A stretch of 64,000 nt of DNA from Mesorhizobium onobrychidis (GTDB taxonomy: Bacteria > Pseudomonadota > Alphaproteobacteria > Rhizobiales > Rhizobiaceae): positions 163,228 to 227,227 of the forward strand of contig NZ_CP062230.1 in NCBI RefSeq assembly GCF_024707545.1, read 5' to 3'. Shown here piece by piece: positions 31,001 through 39,835 of the stretch; the first letter of the stretch is position 1; each line of letters opens with the position of its first letter. The notes below the pieces were generated by a model. It saw only the letters and a list, made by a program, of their open reading frames with translations. It had not been told where the DNA came from and ran no database searches. Position numbers and translations under genes: made by a program.

Positions 31001-34000
31001 TTCGGCGTCGGGAATCTTGCCCTCAGTTTTCAACATCATTGCATTGCTGACGGGCTCGCCGCCGATCGGAAATTCCTTCTTGTCGCCCCAGCCCTGTACC
31101 ATCAGGACGCGTCGCTGACTGGATCCGTCGGTCGGTACCAGCGGCTCGATCTCAATCGCGATCCGCTCTCCCGTCGTTGCGGTGCGCAGGGTCACGACCT
31201 TTGCCGCTGCATTGAGCTTGAGAATGGCGTAGCGGATGCGGCGCTGCCTCAGAGGCGCGGGCAGTTCCGCCCCGAGCTTCTGCAACGGCTGTACGATCGG
31301 CCGAAGCTCGATCTGCACCAGGGCGAGCGCCTTTTCGGCGCGCAGCACGTTGGCGGCATCAGTTTGGCTGGGCGCGGGTGCGGCGCCGTGATGCGACACC
31401 AGTTCGGAAAGTCCGTCTGTGGTAAACATGACATCGACGAAAGGAGCGCCGCTTGCATCTGGCGCGCTCGCATAACGCGGCAGCACAAGGTTCAGTGCCT
31501 CTCTCAACAAAGGGAGAGCCTCATCCGATGTCAGGAAATGGCCGCGCTCCACGTCGTAAAGGCGAAGTGCGGCGGCAAGCCCTAGCGTGCGCAGGATTCC
31601 CCATCCGGCGGGATCGCGGTCCGCGGCGGTTTCGTCGAGGTATGCGGCGAGTGTCTCCGCATTGAGTTGCGGTGCGGATTCCAGCACCGGTTCGTAGCGG
31701 CGGTATGACGGCGTGTCCTTGAGGTCGTACTGGAGCACATCGAGTACATCGGCCAGGATCGGATGCAGCGACGGAGCCAGCGAGAGCTTGATGTGTGCCG
31801 AGATCGTCTTGTCCGCGTCCCTGAGCGGCTTCCCGCTCTTGTCCAGTGGCGTCAGTCTGAGCGCAAGATTGGCGAACTTGTTGGGCGTCTCATCCGCGAT
31901 GGCGTCGCTGCCGCCGAGATCGCCGACCAGCACGAGACCCCGCAGCAGACGCCGGGCCTGATCGACTGTCAGGGGGTCGTTTTCGCTGGCGTTCTCCAGG
32001 TAGCGTCCCGACAAGAGGTTGTCCACGAGTGTCGTCGGAAGCTGGCCCGGGTCCTCCGATGCAAATCCGAAAGCGCTCGGCATGCCCGCGGGAGCCTCCA
32101 ACCACTCGACGAGGATTTTACAAGGGCGCTGGCGCTGGAACAGCGCCGCGACGTCGTTTTCCTCGGGCATGGTCAGCACCGAACGGCGAAGCGGACGTGT
32201 CGGCCAGATCAGGAAAGATTCGGCGGGCGAGTACCAGGTGGTCCTGCGTTTGCCGAATCTGCGATCAAGGACGGGGTTGACCAGCCGCTGCGTCTCGCTC
32301 GGATATAGCACCCCGACCCGCGCGAAGTCGCCGGTCTCCGACGGCTCTTGCCCGCGTTCGAGCGCCGGCAGCCGTTGTACCCTTCCGATCGATGACACCT
32401 GCCGCAGCGTGGTCGCGGCGCCGTCTTCGTTGCGCGGCACGGCGGTTGCATCTAGCGAGAACAGATCGTAGCCCGCAATCAGTGTATGCAGGTCTTTGGC
32501 GGGGAACTGGTCGTTGCCCTGAACCGCGACGTGATCCGGACGTGCCGTCCACGCAAGCTTCACGCCAGTCCGCTGGTCGGCGTCGCACAGCAACTGAACG
32601 GTTTCGGCGTTGCCCGAAACGAAATCGTCGAACGTCGCCTCGGCAAGGGGATACCACAGATGCAGCCGGCCACTCGACGGGAAGATGTATTGCGATTTGA
32701 ACGGCTCGAATTTGACGTCGACCGGATGCTCAAACCGTTCGATCGTGGTATTGACCGCGGGCTGGTCCTCGCCGCCGATCCAGAGCTGGAGCTGTACCGG
32801 CGACCATTCGGGAGCAAGTTTCGCGATCTCAGTTTTGGGTTTTGGCCTTAGATATAGCCGTGACGCACGAACGCGCGCCACATCATCCGCCTTTTGCGGC
32901 TGCACCTCAAGTATCGCCAGCAGCTTCTTCCAGTTTGCATTCGAAACGGTGTAGTCGCGGGATATCGATTCCGGTTCGGGTGGATTGTCCGGCGTGGTTT
33001 GCGTCCTGAGCCGGCGCGCGATACGCGTGATCCTGACCGGTTTGCCTGGCACGGTGTCCTTTTGCAGCGTGATGTCGGTTTCGTGCTGGCCGGGATCTTC
33101 CTCGCGCGCCGGCACCGGAGGCTCGCTGCGAGCCTGCGACAACGCATCGGCGCCGAATTGGCCGACTGCAATGGTGCGCTCGGTCCGGACGCGAAGAACA
33201 TAATCGGTGGAGGGGGTCCGGAGCTTGGGCGGGACAGTCTCGTCTTTTTCCGCGGCTTTTGCGCTGACTGCGTCCTCTTCCTCCTCAACCGTCAATTCGA
33301 GGAATTTATCAGCTACCGGCGTCGGAGCCTTCTGCAATGGAGGCATGTCGGCATAGCGGATTCGCGCGATGGCCTTGAGCAGGCCTCTCTCCGGCGTCTC
33401 GGTTGGCAGAATGATCTCGGAATGCAAGGAACCGACTGGCCCGGCAGTTCCGGCGCTGTCGACCGGAACGACCGCATAAACGACACGCGTATGCTCGGTA
33501 ACGGTGACAGCTTTGTCGACCTTTTCCCTGGAGAGAGCGGCCGGCAGCAACGCGGCGCGGATGACGGGGTCGAGGTCCTTGAGGTCGTCGACAAATTGCA
33601 ACCGCGTCCTGAGCCGGCGCTTGCGCAGCTGGATCTTGCCGTCTTGATCCGGCAAGGGTTTTCCATCGTCGCTCTTGAGCACGACGATTGCGATATGATC
33701 CCCCGACTTGACTGTCAGCTCAACCACCCCGGGCCGCGCGGTTTTGGGAGGCAGAGTGCCCAGTCCCGTGATGCGCCGCTCGATGCGATAGTGCTTCAGG
33801 TGGAATTCCGGATCATTATATGGCGTTGTCGAGCGCGACCAAGCAGGCTCAAGATCAAAGTTCACCTTCACGCCAGTCGCCTTCCGTTCGATGCCGACTT
33901 CGTTGAGCGCGGGCGACATGCTGCGGAACATGCGTTCGGGTGGGTTGAACAGCAAGACGGGGGGCGGCACCGGATTCGTCGAAGGCCCGGGCTCGCGCGG

Positions 34001-37000
34001 TACGCGCGTGCGCACCCTGAATTTCTCCGATGCCGCGGGCACTTCGGCTTGCCGATCTCGGTCAGGAAACAGTTCGTCGATGCGTTTGCCTGACAAGACG
34101 AAGGTCAGTCCAAGGGCTCTGGGGTCGAATTCCAGTTTGCTCGCGATATGATCTTCAGCGGCTTTCTCCAGTGTCGGCTTGTTGTTCACGAAATTGAAAA
34201 GTGCCGCCATCTGCTGGGCGGATTCGGCAACCGTCGCGATGAAGCAAGAACGCGCTTCCTCGACCTGCTGCATCTGTTTGAAGCGCGGGCCGCAATCTGC
34301 GAGCGAGCGAGCAGCGGCGGCGAGCATGATGTTGGCGGCTTCCGGATCGTCGGGCAGGTTGTATGGCGTTTTTTCCCATGGCACCGATTCGATGTCGGTC
34401 GCGTCGTAGTCGATCCCGCCAATATTACCCGAGGCCATAAAGCAGCCGGCCTGGAAGGCTTCTTTGAGGGTTGGCCGCGATCTGGCGTTTTCATCGCCCG
34501 CGTTGTCGGTGCCATTCAGCCCGAACTTAGCACTCCAGTCCGTGAAGATATTGCGTGGGTTCGCGCTGTCGCTTTTTGCGTTCTTGAGGATCTCGTCCTG
34601 TTCGAGGCCTTGGATTATGTAAGTCGGGGTGCTCTCTGTTTCCGCGTTCAGGGGAGCCGCATAGAAGTGACTGCGAGTATCGCTATCGTGCTTGTCCAAT
34701 GGATAGTTGTCGCGCGGTATGAGCTGAACGACATAGTAGTCGTCCTCCGCCGCGCCTTTCGGCCCGGAGATCGGAACCAGCAGAGCCCAGTACGAAACTT
34801 CGCCGAAACCGACGCCGACGAGTTTTTCGGCCGGCTCCTCATCTTGCGGACTCTCGCTTGCCTCGCGCCGGTTCAGTGCCTCGTCGAGGCGGTTGTCCGA
34901 CTTCTTGGCGTTGTCCGCCCGTGAAGGCTCGGGCAGCGGGGCCGGCCGGGATACCGGCACGCCTGCCTCCGGGTTTGGATAGCTTGAGCCGAGGCCGAGC
35001 GCCAGAAAGCGTTCCACACGGGCCCGCGCCTCCGCAAGCCGACCGCTGCTGCCAAGCGAGAACCCGATCCCGAGCGACAAGGTGCGCCCGAACGCTCCGA
35101 CCGCGACCGAGGCCTCGATCCGCGCGGCAAGCCCGCCCGGCTGGATCAGCAATTCGACGCCGATGTGGATCGTGATGGAGCGCGAGAAGCCGCAGGACAG
35201 GCTGAACCACTTGGTCCTCAGCCACATCCTCACCGAAAATTCGAGCGTTAGGTCGAGCGTGATAACGCCGTAGAACATCGACTCCGAGATGTTCGCCGAC
35301 AGGTACGCGATCAGCTTCGCACCCAGCGCGAAATCGGCGCGGCCCGTTATCGCGGCGCCGAAGCTGCCGCCGGTGTCGTAGGAGAATGCAGCAAAGCCGC
35401 GAGCGCGGAACGCCAGACCGTAGAGTACCGCCGCGTCCTCGAACCGCAGCACGGTGCCTCCCTCGACCGAAAGGAAGAAGTTGCCGTTCGGCTTGCCGAC
35501 TGAGAATCCCAGTTCATAAGGCCAGCCATATTCCATGTGGAACAGGCCGGGCCGGATATACAGCGTGGAGGACCAGCGCACCGCCTTCATCGCCGCCTTG
35601 AGTTCGTCAGGCAGCTTCGGATGGTCGCCGATGTCGGCGCCGGGATTGTAGACCGCACGCGCCAAGAATTCCCGCCGCGGCACCGACAGATAGAGATAGC
35701 CGGTCAGGCTCGGGTTGGATGTCCAGGGGGCATTGGTGCGGCGCCCCTCTCGCCAGTCGGCGTAGTTGTAGGCGATCCAGATCCGCAGGTTCATCAGGAA
35801 GGTCAGATCCGTCCTCAGCGCCACGACGACGTCGAACAGCGCGAGATTCGGGAGATTCTTTTCGCCTTCCTCGTTGTAACTCGACGAGGACGACGCCGAG
35901 GTCAGCGAGAACATCCCGCGCAATGCCAGCGTCAGCGCGGCATTATCATAGGTCGGCCACCACGCTTTGACGTCGGCTAGATTGCCTTGGTATTTCGAGA
36001 CCTCGTCGAGAATTTTGACCAGTTCGCGGGGCGATTCGGCCTTTTCGGCGGCCGCGATCCCGGCCAGCGTGTAGCGATAGCCGAATCCGAAGCCGACTTC
36101 GCGCAGGAAGATGGTTCCGATCGGCGTCGGGATCTTCTCCGACATGTCGTTGCGCTGGATATAGAGGAAGAAGGCCGGCCGCTTCTCTGCCACGCCCTTT
36201 TTTTCGAGCTGCAGGAACCCCATCGACGCCGACATCGACGCCCAGCCCTGTATTCGCAGCGAGCCCGAAGCAAGAAACCCCTTGGCGGTCACATCGGCCG
36301 GCAGCACATCGGGCGGAAACAGGGTCGGTAGTTTATCATCGACCGCGATCGCCGTACCGGAGGCCTCGGCCATCGAACCGAGCGAAAGGCCGACGCCGAG
36401 TCCGTCGAACCGCACGCGCGGGAGGCTCTTGCCGCGTTCGGGCGGTGCGATCCACAGCTTATGAAAATCGAACCGTGGCGTCACGATATCGCCGAAGTCG
36501 GTGAAATTGACCTGGCCCGAAATCGAGAACGCCGGCGAACCTCCGAATTCCGGTGCTGACGGATGGAAGCCTACACCGCGCAGTTCGAACGAAAACAGGT
36601 CGAAGAACGTGGACCGCTTCGGTGGCTCCACCGTGACCTGGAACTGGATATGGTTCAGCAGCACCCGCGGATCGGCCGCCAGCGGCGCTTCATCGAGCAC
36701 GATGCGCAGCGACGAGAGATTCTTGAGCAGGCCTTCGGCGAATGCGCTGCTGCTTGGCCGGAATTCGGCCGATCCAGTCAGCGTGAAGTAGAAGTGGTAC
36801 TGTCCTTGCTGGACGAATTTAAGGCCGAGCTTAGTGACAGTGATGGTGAACTGCGTTCCCTCGCATCGCAAGGGATCTGCGCTCTTGTCCAGCACGGCCT
36901 TCGCCGCTTGCAGGGCCAACTTCCCGTTCTCCTGGGTGAAGTTGAGTTCGATCGAGGCCTTGGCTTCGCCGACCAGTGCCGGCGGCAGATTGCCGTGGCC

Positions 37001-39628
37001 GGTGAGCGCGAAGGTCTGGATCTGGTTGCGCTTGATCGAAAGCTGACCCTTGTCGAAGCGAAATGGCATGTCGACGCCGGCAAGAGTCACGGGATTGGAT
37101 TGGACCTGGGCGCTGAGGTCGATGCCGTCGCGCGAAACGATGAACTGGTCAACTTCGAAATCGAGACTGCTGCCGCTCGTTGAAAGCTTGTCATAGGACA
37201 GGACGATTTTAGTGACCTCGCTGTTCAGCCCCAATCGCGGATCGCCGTCACTGAGATCGAGGAACAGCGGCGTGAACGGAACTTTCTCGACCAGCTTGAC
37301 GAATTTGCCGCGAAGACCGAGCAAATTGAACTCATCGTCTTTCATCTCGATGTTGAATTTGCCGCCGGCGATCTTCATCGAGAGCGTGTTGAGATCGATG
37401 TCGAGGTTCAGCTTGGTGTTGATAGTGTTGTCGGATATCCTGATTTCAACGTCGAGCGGGATCCCGATTTTCGGCGGCACCACCGTGGGAGGATTGCTCG
37501 CGGTGATGCGGATGTGCTGGCTGAACTGCTGCAGCGGATTTTCCGAGGGACTGGCTTCCGCCTTCGGTGCCCTAAAAAGCGATAATATACGTCCCGTATC
37601 AACCTGCGGATCAATGTCGAAGCTCGAGGCCTTGAGTTCTTCGATCGAAGACCAGCGCGCCGCCAGCAGCAAATGGCCGATCGGAACGACGACTCCCCCG
37701 CCGGGACCGAGAATCGGCTGCGTCGTCCGTTTTTCCGTCTTGAGCTCTTGGAGGAACCTTGCCCGGCCATTGTCGATCACGATCAGGGCGACAGCGACCG
37801 CGGCATCCTTCGGCGTGACTTTCAGCTGAAGCAGCGGCTGGTTCGGGTTTCCGTTGGTATCGGGCAACCCCGATACCGATTCCGCCGGGGCCGACTCGTG
37901 GCCGAGCCATAGGTCGGTCGAGAGCGTCGCTGTCTGGTTGCCGGCGCCTTGCGACTGGACCACAAGCGCGAGCCACCCCTTTTCGACATCGCAGACCAAT
38001 GCTGGGGTGAGTTCGAACGGAATTTCGAGCCGGAAGCCGAGGAGCTCGCGTGCGAACGGCAGAGCGCCGACGCCGGGGTCGCTAGGCGTGACCACGATCT
38101 GGACCACGCGCCAGTGGCTGAGATCGAGACGGACTTCGACAATGACGTGTTTGGCCACCGTCTGGCCGGCGCGGGCGATAGCTTCGGCCAGCGTCGAGAT
38201 CACCTCCGATATCAGCTTGAAGGCGGCCTCGGCGAGCCCCGCCAACGCGCGGACGCCGGCGGCGCCCTGCTGTGCCAGCCAGCTCGCGGCGGCGGCGGCC
38301 AGCGCGCCGATCCGCCGCAACACGGCGAGAAATCCATCCAGGCTCGGAAGGTCCGGCGTCCCCGGCGCGTCCAGCTTCGGCACCTCGATCTTTTGGATCA
38401 GTGATAACAGCCGCCGGGCCTGCTCTTCGATGATATTTGCCGCGAAGAGAGCGAGCTTGATGGGGTAGGGCTCGACCACATCCAGCCTGATCAGTTTCGG
38501 CGTCAGCTGTCCGCCGGCATAGGTCAGTTCGATTTTAGGCGAAACCGCAAGCTGGAGGTTTGGGTCCGTGCGTGCGCTGATTATCGCTCGCGTGATATCG
38601 AACGTGACCACGACTGTCAGCGGACCGCTGGGAGGCCCGGACATCGCCACGTCGACCTTCACCCCAAACAGCACCACCACGAACGGTCCCGGCAACTTTT
38701 CCTTCAAGTCGATGGTGTCGATGGTCTGGCCTGCCGCAGCCGCGGTGATCTTGGTTGTGGTGACCGACACCTCATTGCCATTGACGTTCAGGGCAACGCC
38801 TTCGGCGACCAGAATCTCTGTGCCAGCCAGTTTGACGCTTGCCTTCGAAGCCGTCGTCAAGAGGGTCAACTTGTCGTTGGCAACCGCGAAATCGATTGCA
38901 GGCTTGGGATCGAACTCGACCTGAAGATTGAGATCGGACTGCAGCGGAATGCGTAAAAAGGACAAATCGATGTCGGGTAGATGCAGTCCGTGCAGCGACC
39001 ATTTCGGCAGCGGGATGTGCGGGAAAGCAAGGCCAAGATGCGGTAGTGCCGGCACGTCAATGCGCGGCAGGACCCGCAGGACGTCCTGGCGCGTCAACTC
39101 GACTTCGATCCGTACCACTGCATCGACTCCGGCTACTGCAAAGGGCGATGCGAAGCCGGCTGAAAAAAGCGCCTCTGCGCCAGCGCGGAACACCGGCTCG
39201 TCGCCGCCCACGTTAGCGAGCAATCCCGCGGGATTAATTTCAAGATAAAATTCGGTCGTGATATCGGCGACGCCAACAATCCCGACAAAGCTGGCCACTT
39301 CGCCGTTGTGCGTGCTTCCGTCGGCCTTGATGGCCAACTTTCTCAGCGCGTCGTGCAGCCGGTTGAGTTCCAGCGCCGCTATGCGCTGGGCTTCGCCGCT
39401 CGCGTTCTCGACAGCTTCCTTCCAGGTGACGAGGCGTTTGTCGGCGCCGTCATCGGCAACGGCGGCTTCGTTGACAATAAGTGGCGTACCGAGAACGAAT
39501 GTGCCCTGCGCGTCCTGCTGGGCACCAAATTTGACCTTGAACAGTTTGGCCGTGAACGGCGCGCGAGTTTCGTCCGCCTCAAACCACGCCGAGCCCGCCC
39601 CCGTAGAGTGCAAAAGAATCTTAGTCAT
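28010..39628 (-). CDS. giant beta-rich protein, 3872 residues, unknown function
   Basis: The start is ATG 39628 (MTKILLHSTG), with a GAGGG-type ribosome binding site; upstream codons in the open frame look non-coding. The first ~1550 residues consist of many amphipathic beta-strand segments of the kind seen in elongated lipid-binding or barrel-like proteins; the densest run is at about residues 1380-1530 (DNA 35040-35490). Residues about 370-440 are helical and alanine-rich. After an acidic linker near 1560-1600 come beta-sandwich-like regions (about 1890-1950 resembles a fibronectin-type module) and many further unrecognised domains; a proline-rich hinge lies near residue 3535. No signal peptide or catalytic motif was seen. 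With the following 2600-residue gene it accounts for almost 20 kb. Scaffold, surface or lipid-contacting roles are possible but unproven. Confidence 0.85.
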   Translation of the reverse strand: MTKILLHSTGAGSAWFEADETRAPFTAKLFKVKFGAQQDAQGTFVLGTPLIVNEAAVADDGADKRLVTWKEAVENASGEAQRIAALELNRLHDALRKLAIKADGSTHNGEVASFVGIVGVADITTEFYLEINPAGLLANVGGDEPVFRAGAEALFSAGFASPFAVAGVDAVVRIEVELTRQDVLRVLPRIDVPALPHLGLAFPHIPLPKWSLHGLHLPDIDLSFLRIPLQSDLNLQVEFDPKPAIDFAVANDKLTLLTTASKASVKLAGTEILVAEGVALNVNGNEVSVTTTKITAAAAGQTIDTIDLKEKLPGPFVVVLFGVKVDVAMSGPPSGPLTVVVTFDITRAIISARTDPNLQLAVSPKIELTYAGGQLTPKLIRLDVVEPYPIKLALFAANIIEEQARRLLSLIQKIEVPKLDAPGTPDLPSLDGFLAVLRRIGALAAAAASWLAQQGAAGVRALAGLAEAAFKLISEVISTLAEAIARAGQTVAKHVIVEVRLDLSHWRVVQIVVTPSDPGVGALPFARELLGFRLEIPFELTPALVCDVEKGWLALVVQSQGAGNQTATLSTDLWLGHESAPAESVSGLPDTNGNPNQPLLQLKVTPKDAAVAVALIVIDNGRARFLQELKTEKRTTQPILGPGGGVVVPIGHLLLAARWSSIEELKASSFDIDPQVDTGRILSLFRAPKAEASPSENPLQQFSQHIRITASNPPTVVPPKIGIPLDVEIRISDNTINTKLNLDIDLNTLSMKIAGGKFNIEMKDDEFNLLGLRGKFVKLVEKVPFTPLFLDLSDGDPRLGLNSEVTKIVLSYDKLSTSGSSLDFEVDQFIVSRDGIDLSAQVQSNPVTLAGVDMPFRFDKGQLSIKRNQIQTFALTGHGNLPPALVGEAKASIELNFTQENGKLALQAAKAVLDKSADPLRCEGTQFTITVTKLGLKFVQQGQYHFYFTLTGSAEFRPSSSAFAEGLLKNLSSLRIVLDEAPLAADPRVLLNHIQFQVTVEPPKRSTFFDLFSFELRGVGFHPSAPEFGGSPAFSISGQVNFTDFGDIVTPRFDFHKLWIAPPERGKSLPRVRFDGLGVGLSLGSMAEASGTAIAVDDKLPTLFPPDVLPADVTAKGFLASGSLRIQGWASMSASMGFLQLEKKGVAEKRPAFFLYIQRNDMSEKIPTPIGTIFLREVGFGFGYRYTLAGIAAAEKAESPRELVKILDEVSKYQGNLADVKAWWPTYDNAALTLALRGMFSLTSASSSSSYNEEGEKNLPNLALFDVVVALRTDLTFLMNLRIWIAYNYADWREGRRTNAPWTSNPSLTGYLYLSVPRREFLARAVYNPGADIGDHPKLPDELKAAMKAVRWSSTLYIRPGLFHMEYGWPYELGFSVGKPNGNFFLSVEGGTVLRFEDAAVLYGLAFRARGFAAFSYDTGGSFGAAITGRADFALGAKLIAYLSANISESMFYGVITLDLTLEFSVRMWLRTKWFSLSCGFSRSITIHIGVELLIQPGGLAARIEASVAVGAFGRTLSLGIGFSLGSSGRLAEARARVERFLALGLGSSYPNPEAGVPVSRPAPLPEPSRADNAKKSDNRLDEALNRREASESPQDEEPAEKLVGVGFGEVSYWALLVPISGPKGAAEDDYYVVQLIPRDNYPLDKHDSDTRSHFYAAPLNAETESTPTYIIQGLEQDEILKNAKSDSANPRNIFTDWSAKFGLNGTDNAGDENARSRPTLKEAFQAGCFMASGNIGGIDYDATDIESVPWEKTPYNLPDDPEAANIMLAAAARSLADCGPRFKQMQQVEEARSCFIATVAESAQQMAALFNFVNNKPTLEKAAEDHIASKLEFDPRALGLTFVLSGKRIDELFPDRDRQAEVPAASEKFRVRTRVPREPGPSTNPVPPPVLLFNPPERMFRSMSPALNEVGIERKATGVKVNFDLEPAWSRSTTPYNDPEFHLKHYRIERRITGLGTLPPKTARPGVVELTVKSGDHIAIVVLKSDDGKPLPDQDGKIQLRKRRLRTRLQFVDDLKDLDPVIRAALLPAALSREKVDKAVTVTEHTRVVYAVVPVDSAGTAGPVGSLHSEIILPTETPERGLLKAIARIRYADMPPLQKAPTPVADKFLELTVEEEEDAVSAKAAEKDETVPPKLRTPSTDYVLRVRTERTIAVGQFGADALSQARSEPPVPAREEDPGQHETDITLQKDTVPGKPVRITRIARRLRTQTTPDNPPEPESISRDYTVSNANWKKLLAILEVQPQKADDVARVRASRLYLRPKPKTEIAKLAPEWSPVQLQLWIGGEDQPAVNTTIERFEHPVDVKFEPFKSQYIFPSSGRLHLWYPLAEATFDDFVSGNAETVQLLCDADQRTGVKLAWTARPDHVAVQGNDQFPAKDLHTLIAGYDLFSLDATAVPRNEDGAATTLRQVSSIGRVQRLPALERGQEPSETGDFARVGVLYPSETQRLVNPVLDRRFGKRRTTWYSPAESFLIWPTRPLRRSVLTMPEENDVAALFQRQRPCKILVEWLEAPAGMPSAFGFASEDPGQLPTTLVDNLLSGRYLENASENDPLTVDQARRLLRGLVLVGDLGGSDAIADETPNKFANLALRLTPLDKSGKPLRDADKTISAHIKLSLAPSLHPILADVLDVLQYDLKDTPSYRRYEPVLESAPQLNAETLAAYLDETAADRDPAGWGILRTLGLAAALRLYDVERGHFLTSDEALPLLREALNLVLPRYASAPDASGAPFVDVMFTTDGLSELVSHHGAAPAPSQTDAANVLRAEKALALVQIELRPIVQPLQKLGAELPAPLRQRRIRYAILKLNAAAKVVTLRTATTGERIAIEIEPLVPTDGSSQRRVLMVQGWGDKKEFPIGGEPVSNAMMLKTEGKIPDAELAYVRLVALDETADLSDSFLEALKLSKDARIEPANEAAIEQDGPWGRFASLPDAWLAALLFGDGIETPVGLAAMADRSAPINTIATLARILGRFPNKTDSMKIPDTALKRLELAARIGPWTRRFMEQGPARPVSGRAGLALAMLTRPNPWRLAPDHDGRLSITLLETDRWGKARKYAVRPFGRYENLAHAVETQQQAAAAKTGKPAKTAIAVQTFEASLPGQMTKPQIANALRQYFADAVVERTEPLAAPVILATRRNDKADAHGVIRPGKSVQIIVSRHPEEILSDANIRVDAGLSLRHVAVGFWREFSAPQWADHVAAAASRPIDVDLLEAFGPFRQNRHDYQRLPLPQGLSIIKEAMREQFSRISVDDVDIELLRAMYQRHPNLWRGAYVLNMAAMPYGFRLHATAHVAAGVVVSPSSVATVDESGYQLVLPWKRDNGETGPWQDRNVAPAPSWSILRPDDENQPVKVVVEWPLVRIVDGLFEEARNIWLGNEDAPNLYRLPDPAVSYRISIVTDDGQVRVGEVEIGAVTNDPDDKSKPRQALYLTQLIGARFVNPELERALTLRPDAPVPPTAYTHYAARLNLPVKGEPTNAKGEITKPVWENFAPAALQPMLTPADLHLLPADTAQWGVIAPEPNVNGAAGTLVLTVTPPQGVADPVPPPPAPPPAPEWTAFRNHIQAFVDAMHDYVNGSGSERFKQIAKELADAVRPYAVDRVANWPGPKSGTFALPKTLNVRWIAGLPAEDFTGISVAAPVSWFWLPNPDAGATGGAARTAINTVLDTAIAAAAGNTGRVDALKVLKAAVLEAMRARTISRRRSVDEGPKHNLLPIRSDEVPAGINLGELRKLPSNSPVDFLAMIHLKADAGRTVDQIKAVFTALENIPNAADTLAGLAAMMTQPSAAADIAMRWSCGAAAEPELNKLQPASGPEITTMILVKPATRSETAALGKAHQDLPPLADSLTRTMVFGPRRHLVIQAFHGLAEPQDDIVQRGR

Positions 39629-39666
39629 CCCGCACCCTCGGGAATGAAGACAAGAAAAAAAGCTTC

Positions 39667-39685
39667 GGCATTTCAAAGAAATGCC
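39667..39685. promoter_or_regulatory. perfect palindrome upstream of the giant-protein operon
   Basis: GGCATTTC-AAA-GAAATGCC is a perfect 8-bp inverted repeat with a 3-bp spacer, 39 bp upstream of the 3872-residue gene in an AT-rich 207-bp gap. It could be a repressor or activator site, or a hairpin in the leader RNA. No T tract follows on either strand, so a terminator is unlikely. Confidence 0.5.
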
Positions 39686-39835
39686 AATCGAAAACAAATA
39701 ACAGTAGAATACCGTTGCGTTACGCTGTCAATCCTGAACCGTTCCCTTTCGACGAATATTTTACCTTTCTACATGATTGTAAAGTTTATACAGCCGTATG
39801 AAACAAGGTAGGGACCTCAAACAAGAGATGGGCTC

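Noticed and set aside
32894..34093. 399-codon plus-strand open frame inside the giant gene
   Set aside because: Antisense to a continuous 3872-codon gene, with no start signal or motif; shadow frame. The same applies to 9912-11096 and 21651-22799.
20205..39628. Contractile injection system or type VI secretion component
   Set aside because: No sheath, tube, baseplate, spike or AAA ATPase gene is present, and size alone is not evidence.
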